DNA of 64,000 nucleotides from Pelodera strongyloides (taxonomy: Eukaryota; Nematoda; Chromadorea; Rhabditida; Rhabditidae), in NCBI GenBank assembly GCA_036852015.1, contig JAANDG010000147.1:62001-126000 (forward strand), in the 5' to 3' direction. Shown here piece by piece: positions 34,939 to 45,752 of the stretch. A model generated the notes under the pieces. That model worked only from the letters and a program-made list of their open reading frames with translations. It made no database searches and was not told the DNA's origin. Position numbers and translations under genes: made by a program. Each line of letters opens with the position of its first letter. Positions within the stretch are counted from its first letter, which is position 1.

Positions 34939-35480
34939 GCACAATGAGAAGACGTTGGAAATTTGTCCGAGTTTGTAGTTTGTACTTTGTTGTAGTTTGC
35001 TGGTTTGTATTTTGTACTTTGTTCATTCATATAACTACGACAAGAGTTCGGTATGCGGTTTCGTAAAATGTTCTGTAGATCGTTTATTGGCAATGCTATT
35101 CGCACTGGAAGCGACGTCCGGACCGCAGTCCCAGACTAACACTAACGTGGCCCATACGACCCGGTATGGTGGATCTGCTAGTAAAAGGCACCCCACTTTT
35201 TGGAGCGGAACCCGGCCCAAACAAGTGCGACCTTGTGGAAGCTGCTAGTGGTCTAACTACCAATAAGATGCATTGCAAGGTGCATTTCACGTTTGAGAAG
35301 TAGTATATACTGTTAAATCTAACGTAGGCTAAGACTTCCAATGAGACGTGGTGAACGAGACCAGTAACGGAACATATTTCTAGGAGACGAAGAAAAAAAA
35401 ATGACAGAGACGCAGATATTGAAACTATAGCTATTGAAACCTTGAGAGAATTTTCTCGTCCTTTAGCTTTAACAATTCGT

Positions 35481-35876
35481 TTAAAGGGACAGGCCCATCA
35501 AAGTAAACCTATATTTACGATACGTCCATAGTGACTGTCAAGCATTTTTATTACAATATATACAAACTAAATTTCACATTTATTTGCCATTGAAAACTTT
35601 TTTCCGATGCGCTCTGCTCAAATGTATACCGTAGAGCCGCAAATATCCTTGTCGTCAATGCAAATTTATCGTGAAATTATAATGCGATTAAAATTTGCAT
35701 ATATAGCTTTGAAATCTGCAGTTTTATGGTATACATTTGAGCAGAGCGCATCGGAAAAAAGTTGTCTAGGGCGAATAATGGTGAAATTTAGTTTGTTTAT
35801 ATTGTAATAAAAATGCTTGATAGTCATTATGAACGTATCGTAAATGTAGGTTTATTTTGATTTGCCTGTCCCTTTA
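35481..35876. repeat. TTAA palindromic element, family D variant
   Basis: TTAAAGGGACAGGCCCATCA and its complement ending GCCTGTCCCTTTAA. The inner arms include CTCTGCTCAAATGTATACCG and its complement. Confidence 0.86.
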
Positions 35877-36133
35877 ACAGTAAATATTATGGTAGGTCAT
35901 TTAATTAGAATAAGAAAAGCTAATAATAAAAAACTTAATAACACGCAACTCTCTTCCCTCAACAAAATGTCAAACTTTCGGGAAACGTCTCCCACTTCAC
36001 CACTGGGCACATTTTTGCGCACTAAACCGTTGCGGCGCACAATTCCTGCGCTCTCAGCTCTATGATCAAATTGAATAAATAAGAATAAGAGTAAAAATAC
36101 AATTTTACTTTTTTTTTCATGAAGCTGAAAATA

Positions 36134-36317
36134 TTAAAGCGAAATACCGGCCGGTTTTTGAAACGCATTGTGTTCACCTGCTTTCTTATGCAGCATATGC
36201 AAATGAGCAAAAATTAGAACAAAAACTAGACCCCAATTAGACCCCATGTTGCACCTAATGCATAGGAATGCAAGCACTTGAGATGCGTTTCAAAAACCGG
36301 CTGGTATTTCGCTTTAA
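36134..36317. repeat. TTAA palindromic element, family A
   Basis: Complete copy; arms TTAAAGCGAAATACCGGCCG and a complement ending CGCTTTAA. Confidence 0.88.
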
Positions 36318-37175
36318 GCATATGTATTTACCATCACGTGAGGAAACGTTAATCCCTTTAATTTGTCTAAATGTTTATTCCAGTCAAGAGTGCCCGAACG
36401 CGGAAGTAGAAACCCCAAAGCCACATAGTAATCAATATTAACCACTGAATTTTTAAATTCCCCAACTTCCCGCCTACATGAACATCCCCAATGCACCGGG
36501 GTGCGGGCAGCGGGGAGTGATTGCGTGCTGATGCCCGCGTTTTTGCCGGCAATATGCATAAAATATGGAAGGTTGTTGGAGAAATTGATGGTTAGACGTC
36601 CTTAGGGCCCTTATGAGGATGTATTCGCCAAGATAAAATGTCCACTCATATGTTTATAGAGGGTTCCTGGTCCCGATGTCAATTTGAAAATGACCGGAGG
36701 AAAACATTCGAATGTTATGTATCTTTCCGAAAAAGAAAGTTCTAAGAGATCTTCACGATGTCCAACGATTTGCTGAATTGGGGAATTTGCGTAACAAGAA
36801 AAACTGCTGTATGCAGAAATCACTGTTTCCAAAAAATGAACCGAAATGGTTCCCAAGATGTTCGGCATTAGATTTCGGACACCAAGTTACTAGTCGACAT
36901 ATTTGACAAGATAATATGCCCGCTCATTCTTATGTTTTATGGTGAGTGTGAGGTCCGGGTCCTGACTTCAATATAAAAATGAACACAGGAAAACATGTTG
37001 TACTTTCTGATTAACTATTGCGGAATATAAGCAAGAGTGGGGAGACAATACGGTGAATGCTTAGGATTTGCATATTTTTCCCGCACAGTTTCGGTAGAAG
37101 CAGGGTCAAAGATACCGAAAAGGCACGAATACATCCAGTAATCCGCAGGGTGAAAATTTTTACACGCTCAAGCAC

Positions 37176-37440
37176 TGTTGTTCTGTCTGCACTCACGAAA
37201 CTCGGGTGGTGCGCGGCGAAGCTCTGGCGCGCAAATTTTGGGCCGCGAATGGTAATCGCGATGACTCTTTGAAAATTCGAAAACGGATCCAGAGAAAATG
37301 GTGTGCGGCGACTTGGCCATATCTAGCCAGGTTTTCGCTGCGGGTGTTGAGTGCACTCGCGAGAACCTGGCGGGACTCTGGCGAGGACTGGGCGAGTGCT
37401 CGGCGATTTACTTCAATGCATGCATTAAGGTAACTTATAG
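37176..37440. repeat. GC-rich repeat, related to 38745-39010
   Basis: Shares the order CACGAAACTCG, GCGCGGCGAAGC, TCTGGCGCGCAAATTTT, then GGCGAGGACTGGGCGAG-like blocks with 38745-39010. GCGC-type motifs are much richer here than in the surroundings. The open frame across 37298-37678 lies in it. Confidence 0.65.
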
Positions 37441-38483
37441 GAGCCTAATTGCAAGAATTTTGTCAGCGTTCGCTCATAGTGATCGCTTAGTGATGACATT
37501 TTTATGTATTATGGCCCCATGGCATGACTCATCTCATCTCATATGTATAAGGTACAAGACGAGGGAAAATCTCAAAATTAAAGTAAATCTTGGATCAAGT
37601 AATGTTCGCATCCGCATTACTAAAGATAGTGAGAAAAGTTCGTGTCTAGATTCTTTTGAACTCGGAATCCATTCATAATTCAGTATTTATCTGACGAGTT
37701 ATGGATATGAGTTTTAGACATCTAGGAGCCTGAACTGAACTCAATTTTGATTTTCTGGTAAAATAAAAAAAAATAAAAAAACCAATAAAATGTTTTCAGA
37801 AAACACCTTCAAGCAAGCGTAAAGCACATTTACATGCTATCATTTTAATTTTTAGTGTTTTTTTTTCAGAACCAGAATGAATGAATGAATGTTTATACTA
37901 GTTTTGTATTACAATCTGTCGTAGAGGAAATAGTGGGTAAATATACCAAAAGTTAAAACATCCTCAGTCAAACTAACATGTCGTCACCAATCAGAAACAC
38001 AGACCAATAGTAATCGTCACAGGCAATCTACGATCGGAGCCGCCCCTTTTGTATACATAAGAGTCTCCGCGGCGCACGCCACGCCCGTGCTTATCAAAGA
38101 ACGCTCAATTATCTGTTAAACCTATGGAATCAACTCTTAAATGCTAGTTCATGTTAATTTTAATAGTTTATAAGTATAATAATATTTAACACATCTTGTA
38201 TCTTGAATTCACAACAAGGTATATATGTAACAAATAAAGTCTTTTCAAAAATTGAACGATATCTTTTCAAAAATGAGTGACTCGGGTTACTTTCAACATT
38301 ACAAATTAGAGCCGGATGTGAAGTAGCGCAATCCCTTGAAAACATTTTTCCTAGAGGTTGAATGAGTAGAAAACAAAAAGAGTAAAAAGTTTCCCAGATT
38401 GTTTTTCTAGAGGGATTTTGTTGCTAAAAGTAGAAATTTACAGTTTAATAAATTGAAAAATGCGTCTATAAACCAAAATAACA

Positions 38484-38653
38484 TCCGGATTTTAATAAAA
38501 ATTTTGAAACGCGCTTTGTATAACTAATTCCCTATGCAGCACATGCAAATGAGCATGATTAGAATAAAAAATCGAACTAAATTCGAGTAACTTAGCACGT
38601 AGGAATTCAGTTGTCCACGATGCGTTTCAAAAACCGCCGGTATTTCGCTTTAA
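38484..38653. repeat. Family A palindromic element (decayed)
   Basis: The left arm is degraded; the right arm (GATGCGTTTCAAAAACCGCC, ending CGCTTTAA) is clear. Confidence 0.75.
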
Positions 38654-38744
38654 CTTTTAACCATATGAATACGTTTTTTTTCTCAAATAATTAAGAAACG
38701 GTCAGCTCATGGTCAGGAAGCTCACGAACTGACGTACATACTGA

Positions 38745-39010
38745 AAAGAGGTTGTCGACATTCACTGACGAAACTCGAGTAATTCGCGGCAAAAGCCTGG
38801 CGCGAAAATTTCGCGCGGCGAAAGCTAGGAGCGCGGCGACTGCACTAAAATGCTTAATGCAGAACAAGATAAAAGGGTGCGCGATGACTTCGCCCTATCC
38901 TTGCCTGTTTCTCGCCAAAGGGTGCAGAACCTGGCGATAGTCTGGCGAAGACTGGGCGAGGAACTTGGCGAGATGTAGGCGTGCCCGATTTTTTCGCCCC
39001 GTATCATGAG
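38745..39010. repeat. GC-rich repeat, related to 37176-37440
   Basis: Contains CTGACGAAACTCGAGTAATT, GCCTGGCGCGAAAATTTCGC and CTGGCGAAGACTGGGCGAGG. No protein domain is seen in any frame. Confidence 0.65.
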
Positions 39011-39389
39011 AGCTTAGCGTTTTAGTTATTCATCATCTCTATCTCTAGAAGCTTACAAAAAACACAAACTCCATTAACAGTAAGGGTACCAGGCAGACAA
39101 ATATTCCAGAAGTCTAGTTCTAAATTTGAAACTAAGAAGCTCTTCTCGAACCTAACCCAAATTAGGCTTTGGTAACACCCACAATGTCAGTAATCAAATT
39201 TTCACTGATCACTTAGCTGTCTGCCCACACGCCTACCTAAAAGCCTTTCTTTCGACCTACTAAAAATAAACTTTAAAAATATTGACTTTGCATAGTTGTG
39301 ACCAAACGACTAGCACCTTTTTCCACGGGACATTTGCTTTGGACAGCTCGTGTCTAAAATTTCAAATTAACTAAAAGTTTGATAAGTGG

Positions 39390-39392
<3 letters not shown>

Positions 39393-39421
<29 letters not shown>
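39393..39421. repeat. (GA)n microsatellite
   Basis: Short GA run. Confidence 0.85.
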
Positions 39422-39566
39422 AGTTGGTATTTGGTCCAAGCCTAAAAAGCACCTCTTCTGTCTATTTAGAATGTAATCAAATTAGGTTAGGCCTCGAACA
39501 TCTTGCTTGAGGGACCATTTTAGTAACCAGACAACAGTGCTCATCAAACTTCTTGTGCTCATTCAT

Positions 39567-39736
39567 TTAAAGCGAACTACCGGCCGATATTTGAAACACA
39601 TACATTCTTATGTAGCTTATGCAAATGACATAAAGTAGAATAAAAAATCGAGCTAAATTCGAACAAATTAGCATAGATACGTATGAACTCAGTTATCCAC
39701 GATCCGTTTCAAAAAACGGCCGGTATTTCGCTTCAA
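39567..39736. repeat. Family A palindromic element
   Basis: Left end TTAAAGCGAACTACCGGCCG; the right end is changed to CGCTTCAA. Confidence 0.84.
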
Positions 39737-40189
39737 AATGGGATGAAGCTTGGAGCGCGACGTACCGACCGCGGTGGCTCCTACAGCTACAACGCGGACA
39801 GTGCGCGGCGGGAGCCTCGCACACTGACAACGAAAAAATGCGAAAACCAAGACCAAGACCATAGAAAATGCGTCAGCGACGTGTTTTCACCAAAAAAAAT
39901 TTTTGTGCAAAATGTTGGATACTCAGATGAACTTGCCGGGAGATTGTTCTACAAGCAGGGTGCGCGGAGCGAGTTTGGTCAACGTCGCAGCGCGCAGCCC
40001 GCACTGATGCGTGTAAGGAAGGGTGTTTGTTCAGTTTGTTGTGCGAATATAAGGTAATGATAACAACAAACATTTATTTTCCAGATTTGCATGCTAGTTG
40101 AATTTTGTAAAAGGTAACAATTGCTGTGTGGAAAATCAAAGAAGAGAAAAACAACCATTGTAAATCCAATAAGATATAATGGAATGAGT

Positions 40190-40425
40190 CATAGAGTATT
40201 TATGTTACACTTTCGCGCGAATTCGCCGCGAAAGTACCATCCAAGTTGACTTTTCCATTTTCGCGCAGTTTTACATTAGGTGTATGCAAAAACGCCGCAG
40301 GTGTATTTAAATTTCTTACTGTATGTAAAATTCCACTAGTTTCCCACTATAGAAACTGCAATGACATGGATGATACTTTCGCATGCGAAAGTGCGCGAAA
40401 ACTTAACATAAATACTCAATAAAAG
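40190..40425. repeat. Inverted repeat with CTTTCGCGCG arms
   Basis: GAGTATTTATGTTACACTTT at the left faces AAACTTAACATAAATACTC at the right. Inner arms pair around AGTTTTACATTAGG. Confidence 0.72.
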
Positions 40426-40597
40426 GTAAACGTCTCGTTAGTCAGCTGCTGAACATTAACCAGCTAATAAGTCTGGATAGAATTACGCAGATACCACTTA
40501 TTTGTTTTAGTCAGCACTCACGCGTTTCCGGCTCAACATATTAGCGTAGGTGCCACAAAAAACACTCAAAGTACTAATCTGAAAGCATTTTCCAATT

Positions 40598-40769
40598 TTA
40601 AAGCGAAATGCTAGCCTCATTGGAAAGCTTAGCATATGATAAGCAAATCCTATGTATCCTATGCTAATTTTGTACGATCGTCCACGGCAATCGTACAAAA
40701 TTAGCATAGGATACATATGAGTTGCTTACCATATGCAAATTTTCCAAAGGGGCTAGCATTTCGCTTTAA
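40598..40769. repeat. TTAA palindromic element, family B (copy 2)
   Basis: Very close to 166-336, with TTAA at both ends and CTAGCATTTCGCTTTAA at the right. The central CGTACGAT spacer is inverted relative to copy 1, as expected for a palindrome. Confidence 0.87.
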
Positions 40770-40934
40770 GTAAGAGATTCAACAAATCATCTTCTGAATC
40801 TGAAATGCTGCACTGTAATGGCACGCGTTAAGCAAAATGAGGTGTAAAATCACATAAGGGAAATTTCGGTGCTGCGAGAGTGCAAGTATGGAGCGAGCCC
40901 ATCATTTTCATATATATATTTATACCAGCCGTTC

Positions 40935-40986
40935 GAAGAGCCCTACGGGCTCTTCTCCGACTGGAGGAATCGGCCTTCGGCCGATT
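40935..40986. repeat. Two adjacent perfect hairpins
   Basis: Hairpin 1 (40935-40955) has a 9 bp stem GAAGAGCCC with loop TAC. Hairpin 2 (40968-40986) has an 8 bp stem AATCGGCC with loop TTC. They are 12 bp apart and GC-rich, unlike the flanks. Confidence 0.8.
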
Positions 40987-41179
40987 GTTTCCCTATTTAA
41001 AAAAAGGATTGCTGCAATTTAAAAAGTTAACTCTCGTCTCTTTCTCCTCCCACACATTCACACGTCTCTGATTGTGGAAACGTATAATAATCAGTTTGGA
41101 TCACCACTCGACTAAGGCTACCATGCAAATTTGCTATTGAACGTGCTGTATGTAGGGCAGAGGATTATACTTGGTATAA

Positions 41180-41262
41180 GCTAGCATAGCTCAGCAAGTA
41201 GAGCGTTGGACTGTGAAGCGAGAGATTGTGTGCTGATGTGGGTTCGAATCCAGCCAGCGGCA
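41180..41262 (+). repeat. tRNA-like pol III module (SINE-like head)
   Basis: A box TAGCTCAGCAAG and perfect B box GGTTCGAATCC. The variable part between them is too long for a normal tRNA and the acceptor ends pair poorly. About 110 bp downstream comes CTCCTTTATATAATAAGAT, a tail also seen near 23060, 32700 and 57570. Confidence 0.68.
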
Positions 41263-41385
41263 AAGATTTTGTATGCTCTTTCGATGGAAGAATTTTCTTT
41301 ATGAGCAGCTTTCGTTGTGCACATAAAAACAAACCCGTGACAAACTCTTCTCCTTTATATAATAAGATGTCACGAAGCACTCCAT

Positions 41386-41517
41386 AGGCCATATTCACCA
41401 CTCCGATTCCCTCGGGGAAATTGTCCCTGGGGACAGAAAATAGCACTCTAATGTGAGAGACGCAGAGAAAAAGACGGGGAATTCCCCACGGGGAATTGAG
41501 TGGTGAATATGGCCTCA
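41386..41517. repeat. Palindromic element, family G (full copy)
   Basis: AGGCCATATTCACCACTCCG at the left and GAGTGGTGAATATGGCCTC at the right, with a GGGGAATTCCCC-like inner block. It lies 3' of the SINE-like tail at about 41355. Confidence 0.85.
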
Positions 41518-41617
41518 TGTTCATGGCTTGTCAAATACAAACGCATCATGCGGTCACTGCGGTGATCATTCAGTGCTAACCAATATCGTAATCAACTATT
41601 TACATCATCTGCTCGTT

Positions 41618-41802
41618 TTAAAGCGAAATACCGGTCAGTCTTCAAACACATCGAGTACACCAGCATTCTTATGCAGCTTATGCAAATGTAGCTTAAATTA
41701 GAATAAAAAAATACAAGATAAACTCGAGGAAAATTAGCCATAAATACGTAAGAGTTCAACTGTCCACGATGCGTCTCAAAAACCAGCCGGTTTTCCACTT
41801 TA
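41618..41802. repeat. Family A palindromic element
   Basis: TTAAAGCGAAATACCGGTCA and a diverged right arm ending TTTTCCACTTTA. Confidence 0.83.
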
Positions 41803-42014
41803 GCAATAATATTTCTAACAACTATAGTAAGCACCGATGGGAAGATCGACCAAAAAAAATCCCAGAAAAATCCAAAAATCCCAAAAAAAGCCCGCGTAAA
41901 ACAATTTATTCACTTTTTCAGACATATTCAATTGGGAATCGCACAGGAAACACTATAGAGAACAGCGATCATAGTCTCACGGAGCAGATCGAAATAACTA
42001 GGAAAATTTAGAAT

Positions 42015-42842
42015 TTAGTGAATAATTCCGGCTCCCACAGATTTGAGCATCCAGAAGGCTGTTGGGACGAGATAAGTCAGCATCGAAAACATCTCGTGGA
42101 CTGCGGCCTTGGCGAGTTTGTCACTGCAAATATTATTTATTAGCATTTATTCTAAATAAACAAAGTTCTTGATATTTGTTTAAAGCACATCAATTTGATT
42201 AAAACATGACCCAGCGCTGCAAAGTCTATGTGAATTAAAACGTGACCCAGTGGGGAGGGAGATCAGCCTCTGGGAGAGAAGTCCCACAGTACAACCAATC
42301 GTAAGAACGACCCAACAAAGATAGTCCAATAGTGTTCCAGGCGGCCGACTTAAGATTCAGCTTAACTTAAACCGTCCTAACAATAAACAAGCAAAGATAT
42401 CTCTACTTAAGTATATAAACATTAAAAACACGTACGATGCCTCCGTAGTGCCGTCTTTTGCTGAAAATAAATGTATTATAATTAGCAAACTTGTTGCCGT
42501 TTATTGGTTTATTTCCACTAACGATAAGACATCATATATTCTGAAGTCTGTGTCAACCTCTCACATCTTTTACAGTAACATCCTCTTTCAAAGAAGTGCA
42601 TCACGTACTTTTGACGATCCATTCTGTGCAAATTACAAATTACCGCACATGATGGCACAACCACGTGCTATACCTCTTTAAATCAAAAGGTGCTTACCAT
42701 CATCGGCAGGGCTATCCTCGGGCTCTGCATCATCAGCGGGCGCTTCCTCGGTTTTGTTGTCAGCTGCATAGACGCCCATCTCATAGGACACGAACGCCAT
42801 GAGCACGACGAGGACGTACATCGACAGGACGAAAGATCTCAT
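42015..42842 (-). CDS. Small acidic secreted protein, paralogue A
   Basis: Three coding exons, 5' to 3': 42698-42842, 42436-42460 (a 25 bp micro-exon), 42015-42123; 92 aa from ATG to TAA. The N-terminus is a signal peptide (MRSFVLSMYVLVVLMAFVSY). The middle is short and acidic (TEEAPADDAEPEDSPADD). The C-terminus is hydrophobic (MFSMLTYLVPTAFWML). The acceptor AG directly precedes the ATG, and a non-coding exon with a TATA box lies at about 43034-43090. Exon sizes and phases match the neighbour at 44030-45575, so the two are tandem duplicates. The hydrophobic tail could be a membrane anchor or a GPI signal. I do not recognise the family. Confidence 0.82.
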
Positions 42843-43033
42843 CTAAAATGTGATTATTTTACAGTAACCGAAGTCTTCCCGATGCCCATTCCTAGTTTTC
42901 TTTGGTGAACGTCCACTACGTCAGCGAAATCACTGCGAAATCAGTTTTGCAAATTTTTCGATTCGTCGACGACCAGTACAGAGAACCTGAAGGATTGCAG
43001 CTACAGGTACTAACACTCCCAAATGGAACTAAC

Positions 43034-43140
43034 CTTGTCTAATGTTCGCTGGATACTGACACTACAGCGGGCACAGTCACCTTATAAAGACAAATGACAG
43101 AACTTTATGCAAATCGGTGACCTTCCAGAAATATGCAAAT
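43034..43140 (-). promoter_or_regulatory. Promoter and 5' UTR exon of paralogue A
   Basis: The minus strand reads CTTTATAA (43082-43089) 50 bp before a donor (ACAAG, then GTTAG at 43033). Upstream on the same strand are ATTTGCATAAA (43104-43114) and ATTTGCATATTTCTGGAAG (43122-43140). Order and spacing are the same, within one base, as 5' of paralogue B. ATTTGCAT is an octamer/POU-type site and TTCTGGAA resembles a heat-shock half-site pair; the factors are inferred. Confidence 0.62.
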
Positions 43141-44029
43141 TTAGCTCAAAATCAGATCAATAGAACGTATAATATAAGAGCAGTCGAATTATTTTTCGAA
43201 AGCACGGAGTTGAACGAATATCTACGTTACATACGTTGAAGAGGCTGAAACATGTGAACGAAGTTGTAGGGCACAGTTTCAAAAACCACATGACCATTCC
43301 CTTTTAGAGATGAAACAAAACTTATCGACCGTATCAGATCCAGTCTGCTATTACTACACTGGCAGCATGGCACAGGTAAATCAACCATGGCCATGGCCTA
43401 CGCGCGCTCAGGATCAAGATCAGTGTCTATGTTTCCAAGATACGACGGTCACAGTACAGATAACGTAAACCTTCCAGACGCAGATCAAATGGGTATAATT
43501 ACAGCTGATAAAACAATAAGGTATGACCATACACACAACAACGGGGGCGTGGTCGAGTGTCAAGTCCCTTGCTCACGCCACCGGTCATTGGTTCGATCCC
43601 AGCCCGCTGCCCCTCAGCCTACCAAAGGTGAGGGGTATCGGGCAAGGTCCCCTGCACCTTTTCTGCCGATTTCGGTTGATATAACGGGGGACTCTTTATC
43701 TACAGACCCAAATAACATGCTTCCGTGGTCTCACGCATACGCAAGACCTAGCGAGGGGAAACAAGGTCTTGCGTTCTTGGTGGTTCACAGTCAACGTCTT
43801 TGAATCTAAGAACTTGAAGTACACCAACTCTTTTCAACTTGTGAAAGTTACAACAAATATCACAAACACTCGACAAATAACGATATTTATTCCGTTTTCA
43901 GACATCTACACTTGAATTGAACCTGGAAAACCCAATTCCCATAGGGAACGCATCAAGGGGAAAATGCCATCATTGTCTTGCTGAGGTTAGATAAGTTGGG
44001 GTTTATTTGAATATTGATCCTTCCTTATC
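43141..44029. other. Spacer between the two acidic-protein genes
   Basis: No gene seen. It contains a tRNA-like module at 43543-43613 and an open frame at 43387-43803 that runs through that module, so it is not called coding. Confidence 0.55.
43543..43613 (+). repeat. tRNA-like pol III module
   Basis: GGGGGCGTGGTCGAGTGTC at the left with A-box character, B box GGTTCGATCCC, and CGCTGCCCC at the right, giving about four acceptor pairs. It shares GCTCACGCCACCGGTC with the module at 53342. A degraded or SINE-borne tRNA is more likely than a live gene. Confidence 0.62.
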
Positions 44030-45575
44030 TTAGTACATGGAGAACACAATAGAGAGGAGAATCGTTGACAAAGAAACCAAAGAAGTAACAGCAGTTGACG
44101 AGAACTCGTCCCTGAAAGAATGGAACATTCGCAAAGTGGTCTAATGGCTAGGGAGCTTGCCTCTCACGTAGGTAACCAGGGTTCGGATCTGATCCGGTGT
44201 GACTTCTACGCCCAGTCTTCTAGAACGCGCTCATAGCCTGAGCGCAAATATTACAACCCTTTGTAAATACATATGGCTTCCTTGTTTACTCTAACTGATA
44301 AGAAGAAAAAGAAAAAACATACGCTGTCTCCGGCTCGGGTATGTCACCTGCAAATAAAGACAATTATAATAAACATCTTAAACAGAAATAATTCAATTTA
44401 GGGATCATTAAGAATCAGGGCCGCTCGAGATGGGGTAGAGGAGCAGATAAGAGTTGACTATGCAGCGCTTAGCTTCTCACGAGAACATCGCGGGTTCGAT
44501 TCCATCCCCGGACGGTCCCTACCAAAACTCTAATAATAAGTCATTTGTCACGATGAAGGAATTGTGTAACAACCAATAAACTAAACTATATTACTCGCCA
44601 AAGCAGAAGAACTGATAATATTCAAATATCGATAAACAAAGTGCTCACCATCAGTTTCATCACTCGGATTCGACTCATCATTATCATCGCTGCCCGGCTC
44701 AACTCCGTTTCCGTTGCCCTGTGGTGCCGGAGCGTCGCCGCCCTTATCGTCAGGCGCCGGCTCGTCGCCATCCTTGTCCTCGGGTCCCGGCGCGGGTGCG
44801 GCTTTCGTCGCTGCGGCATCGTCGGCAGGCTCATCTTCCTCTTCTTCCGCTGCTGGGCTTGCTAAAATATGGACTTTGGACGGGGATTCTGGACTTTTGG
44901 TACTACAAACTACAAAGTTGCTAGTTGCTTTTCGCAAGTTGCTATTTGAATATTTCTTGAGGTAATGCACGAACACTCACATAAGGGCGCGTTCGGATGA
45001 GTTTTCCGAAAGGTTCTCATGCAAATTCATCATTCGAGATTGACATTTTGGAAACGTTCTAATGCTTGGAGAAAACAAAAAATACAGTATGAATTAGCAT
45101 GGAAAAGAACAAATTAGCATGGTTGGCATGCAAATTCATACTGTGTTTTTTGTTTTCTCCGAGCATTGGAACGTTTCCAAAAAGTCCATCCCGAACGATG
45201 AAATTGCATAGTTTCCTTTCGGAAAATCAATCTCGAACGCGCGCTAAAGCACAGTAATTCACATCATATCGTACTCATACAAGATTATATGCAATTTGCC
45301 GCATGGCAGAATCATAAACATTCGCATGTGGAGCATAAGTATCAAAAAGTAATATGTTTGCATTTGCGTGCGGCAAACTGGCGCACGTCTAGTTGCGCCG
45401 CGGTACAATGTTACACCAAAGACAACTTACCAGATTCAACGTTGGTGCCGTTGCCGCCATTAGTCCCTGGTGCTTCTGATCCTAGGATATCAGTCGCATC
45501 GTCAGTCTTATTCTGACAGGCAATCAAGCCAACAAGGACGACGAGCACGAACGCCGGCAGGAACAGAGCTCTCAT
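44030..45575 (-). CDS. Small acidic secreted protein, paralogue B
   Basis: Four coding exons, 5' to 3': 45431-45575, 44649-44861, 44323-44347, 44030-44111; 154 aa. It has a signal peptide (MRALFLPAFVLVVLVGLIAC), a Asn/Gly-rich stretch, and a long acidic low-complexity domain (AAEEEEDEPADDAAATKAAP, later GVEPGSDDNDESNPSDETD). It ends in a hydrophobic tail (LVSLSTILLSIVFSMY) that looks like a GPI or membrane anchor signal. Exon 1 (145 bp) and the 25 bp micro-exon match paralogue A in size and phase. The 213 bp exon 2 (phase 1 to 1) is extra and holds nearly all the acidic repeat. Acidic extracellular proteins may bind Ca2+ or basic partners, but no function is known here. Confidence 0.83.
44129..44204 (+). 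repeat. tRNA-like pol III module in an intron
   Basis: A-box TGGTCTAATGG and B-box-like GGTTCGGATCT, in the intron between the last two exons of paralogue B. It is related to the minus-strand module at 53641-53710 (same TGGTCTAATGGCTAG and GTAACCAGGGTT). Confidence 0.66.
44420..44519 (+). repeat. tRNA-like pol III module in an intron
   Basis: B box GGTTCGATTCC with GGGGTAGAGGAGCAGATAAG upstream. The spacing is too long for a tRNA and there is no clear acceptor stem. Confidence 0.55.
44992..45243. repeat. Inverted repeat with GCGCGTTCG ends
   Basis: GCGCGTTCGGATGAGTTTTC faces AAAATCAATCTCGAACGCGC. The inner arms GTTTTCTCCGAGCATTGG and CTAATGCTTGGAGAAAAC also pair. It lies in intron 1 of paralogue B. 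Confidence 0.82.
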
Positions 45576-45752
45576 CTGAAATTTGTAATTTTCAAAAATA
45601 ATAGAGGGATGTACCAAATTCAAATAAAAGGGCACACGCTGCCCGTACCAATTTTCACAACTCACCGAAAAATTTGGTATTGGACGAGATAAAAACCGAG
45701 TACTAATGTACTGTGATTTCAATGTGCTAACTACTTTCTACAGTAAATCTTT

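Larger units (their letters stand above)
33965..42014. other. Repeat-rich region 5' of the NCKX gene, no firm gene
   Basis: Eight kilobases with palindromic elements (35481, 36134, 38484, 39567, 40598, 41618), GC-rich repeats at 37176-37440 and 38745-39010, an inverted repeat at 40190-40425, paired hairpins at 40935 and a tRNA-like element at 41180. Open frames at 35000-35340, 36314-36560, 37298-37678 and 39683-40057 lack domains and coincide partly with repeats. The exchanger promoter is probably within the first few kilobases. Confidence 0.6.

Noticed and set aside
36332..36444. Exon-like segment on the minus strand with a good TTCAG acceptor and GTAAAT donor
   Set aside because: The frame reads plausibly (VVNIDYYVALGFLLPRSG), but no neighbouring exon or domain was found, and the left edge runs to within 15 bp of a family A element.
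37298..37678. 126-codon open frame on the plus strand
   Set aside because: It begins inside a GC-rich repeat block also present at 38745 and shows no domain.
39683..40057. 124-codon open frame on the plus strand
   Set aside because: It starts in the right arm of a family A element and has repeat-like composition.
41180..41262. Functional tRNA gene
   Set aside because: A and B boxes are good, but arm lengths and acceptor pairing do not give a normal cloverleaf; a SINE head is more likely.
43387..43803. 138-codon open frame on the plus strand
   Set aside because: It reads straight through a tRNA-like module and has no domain or splice evidence.
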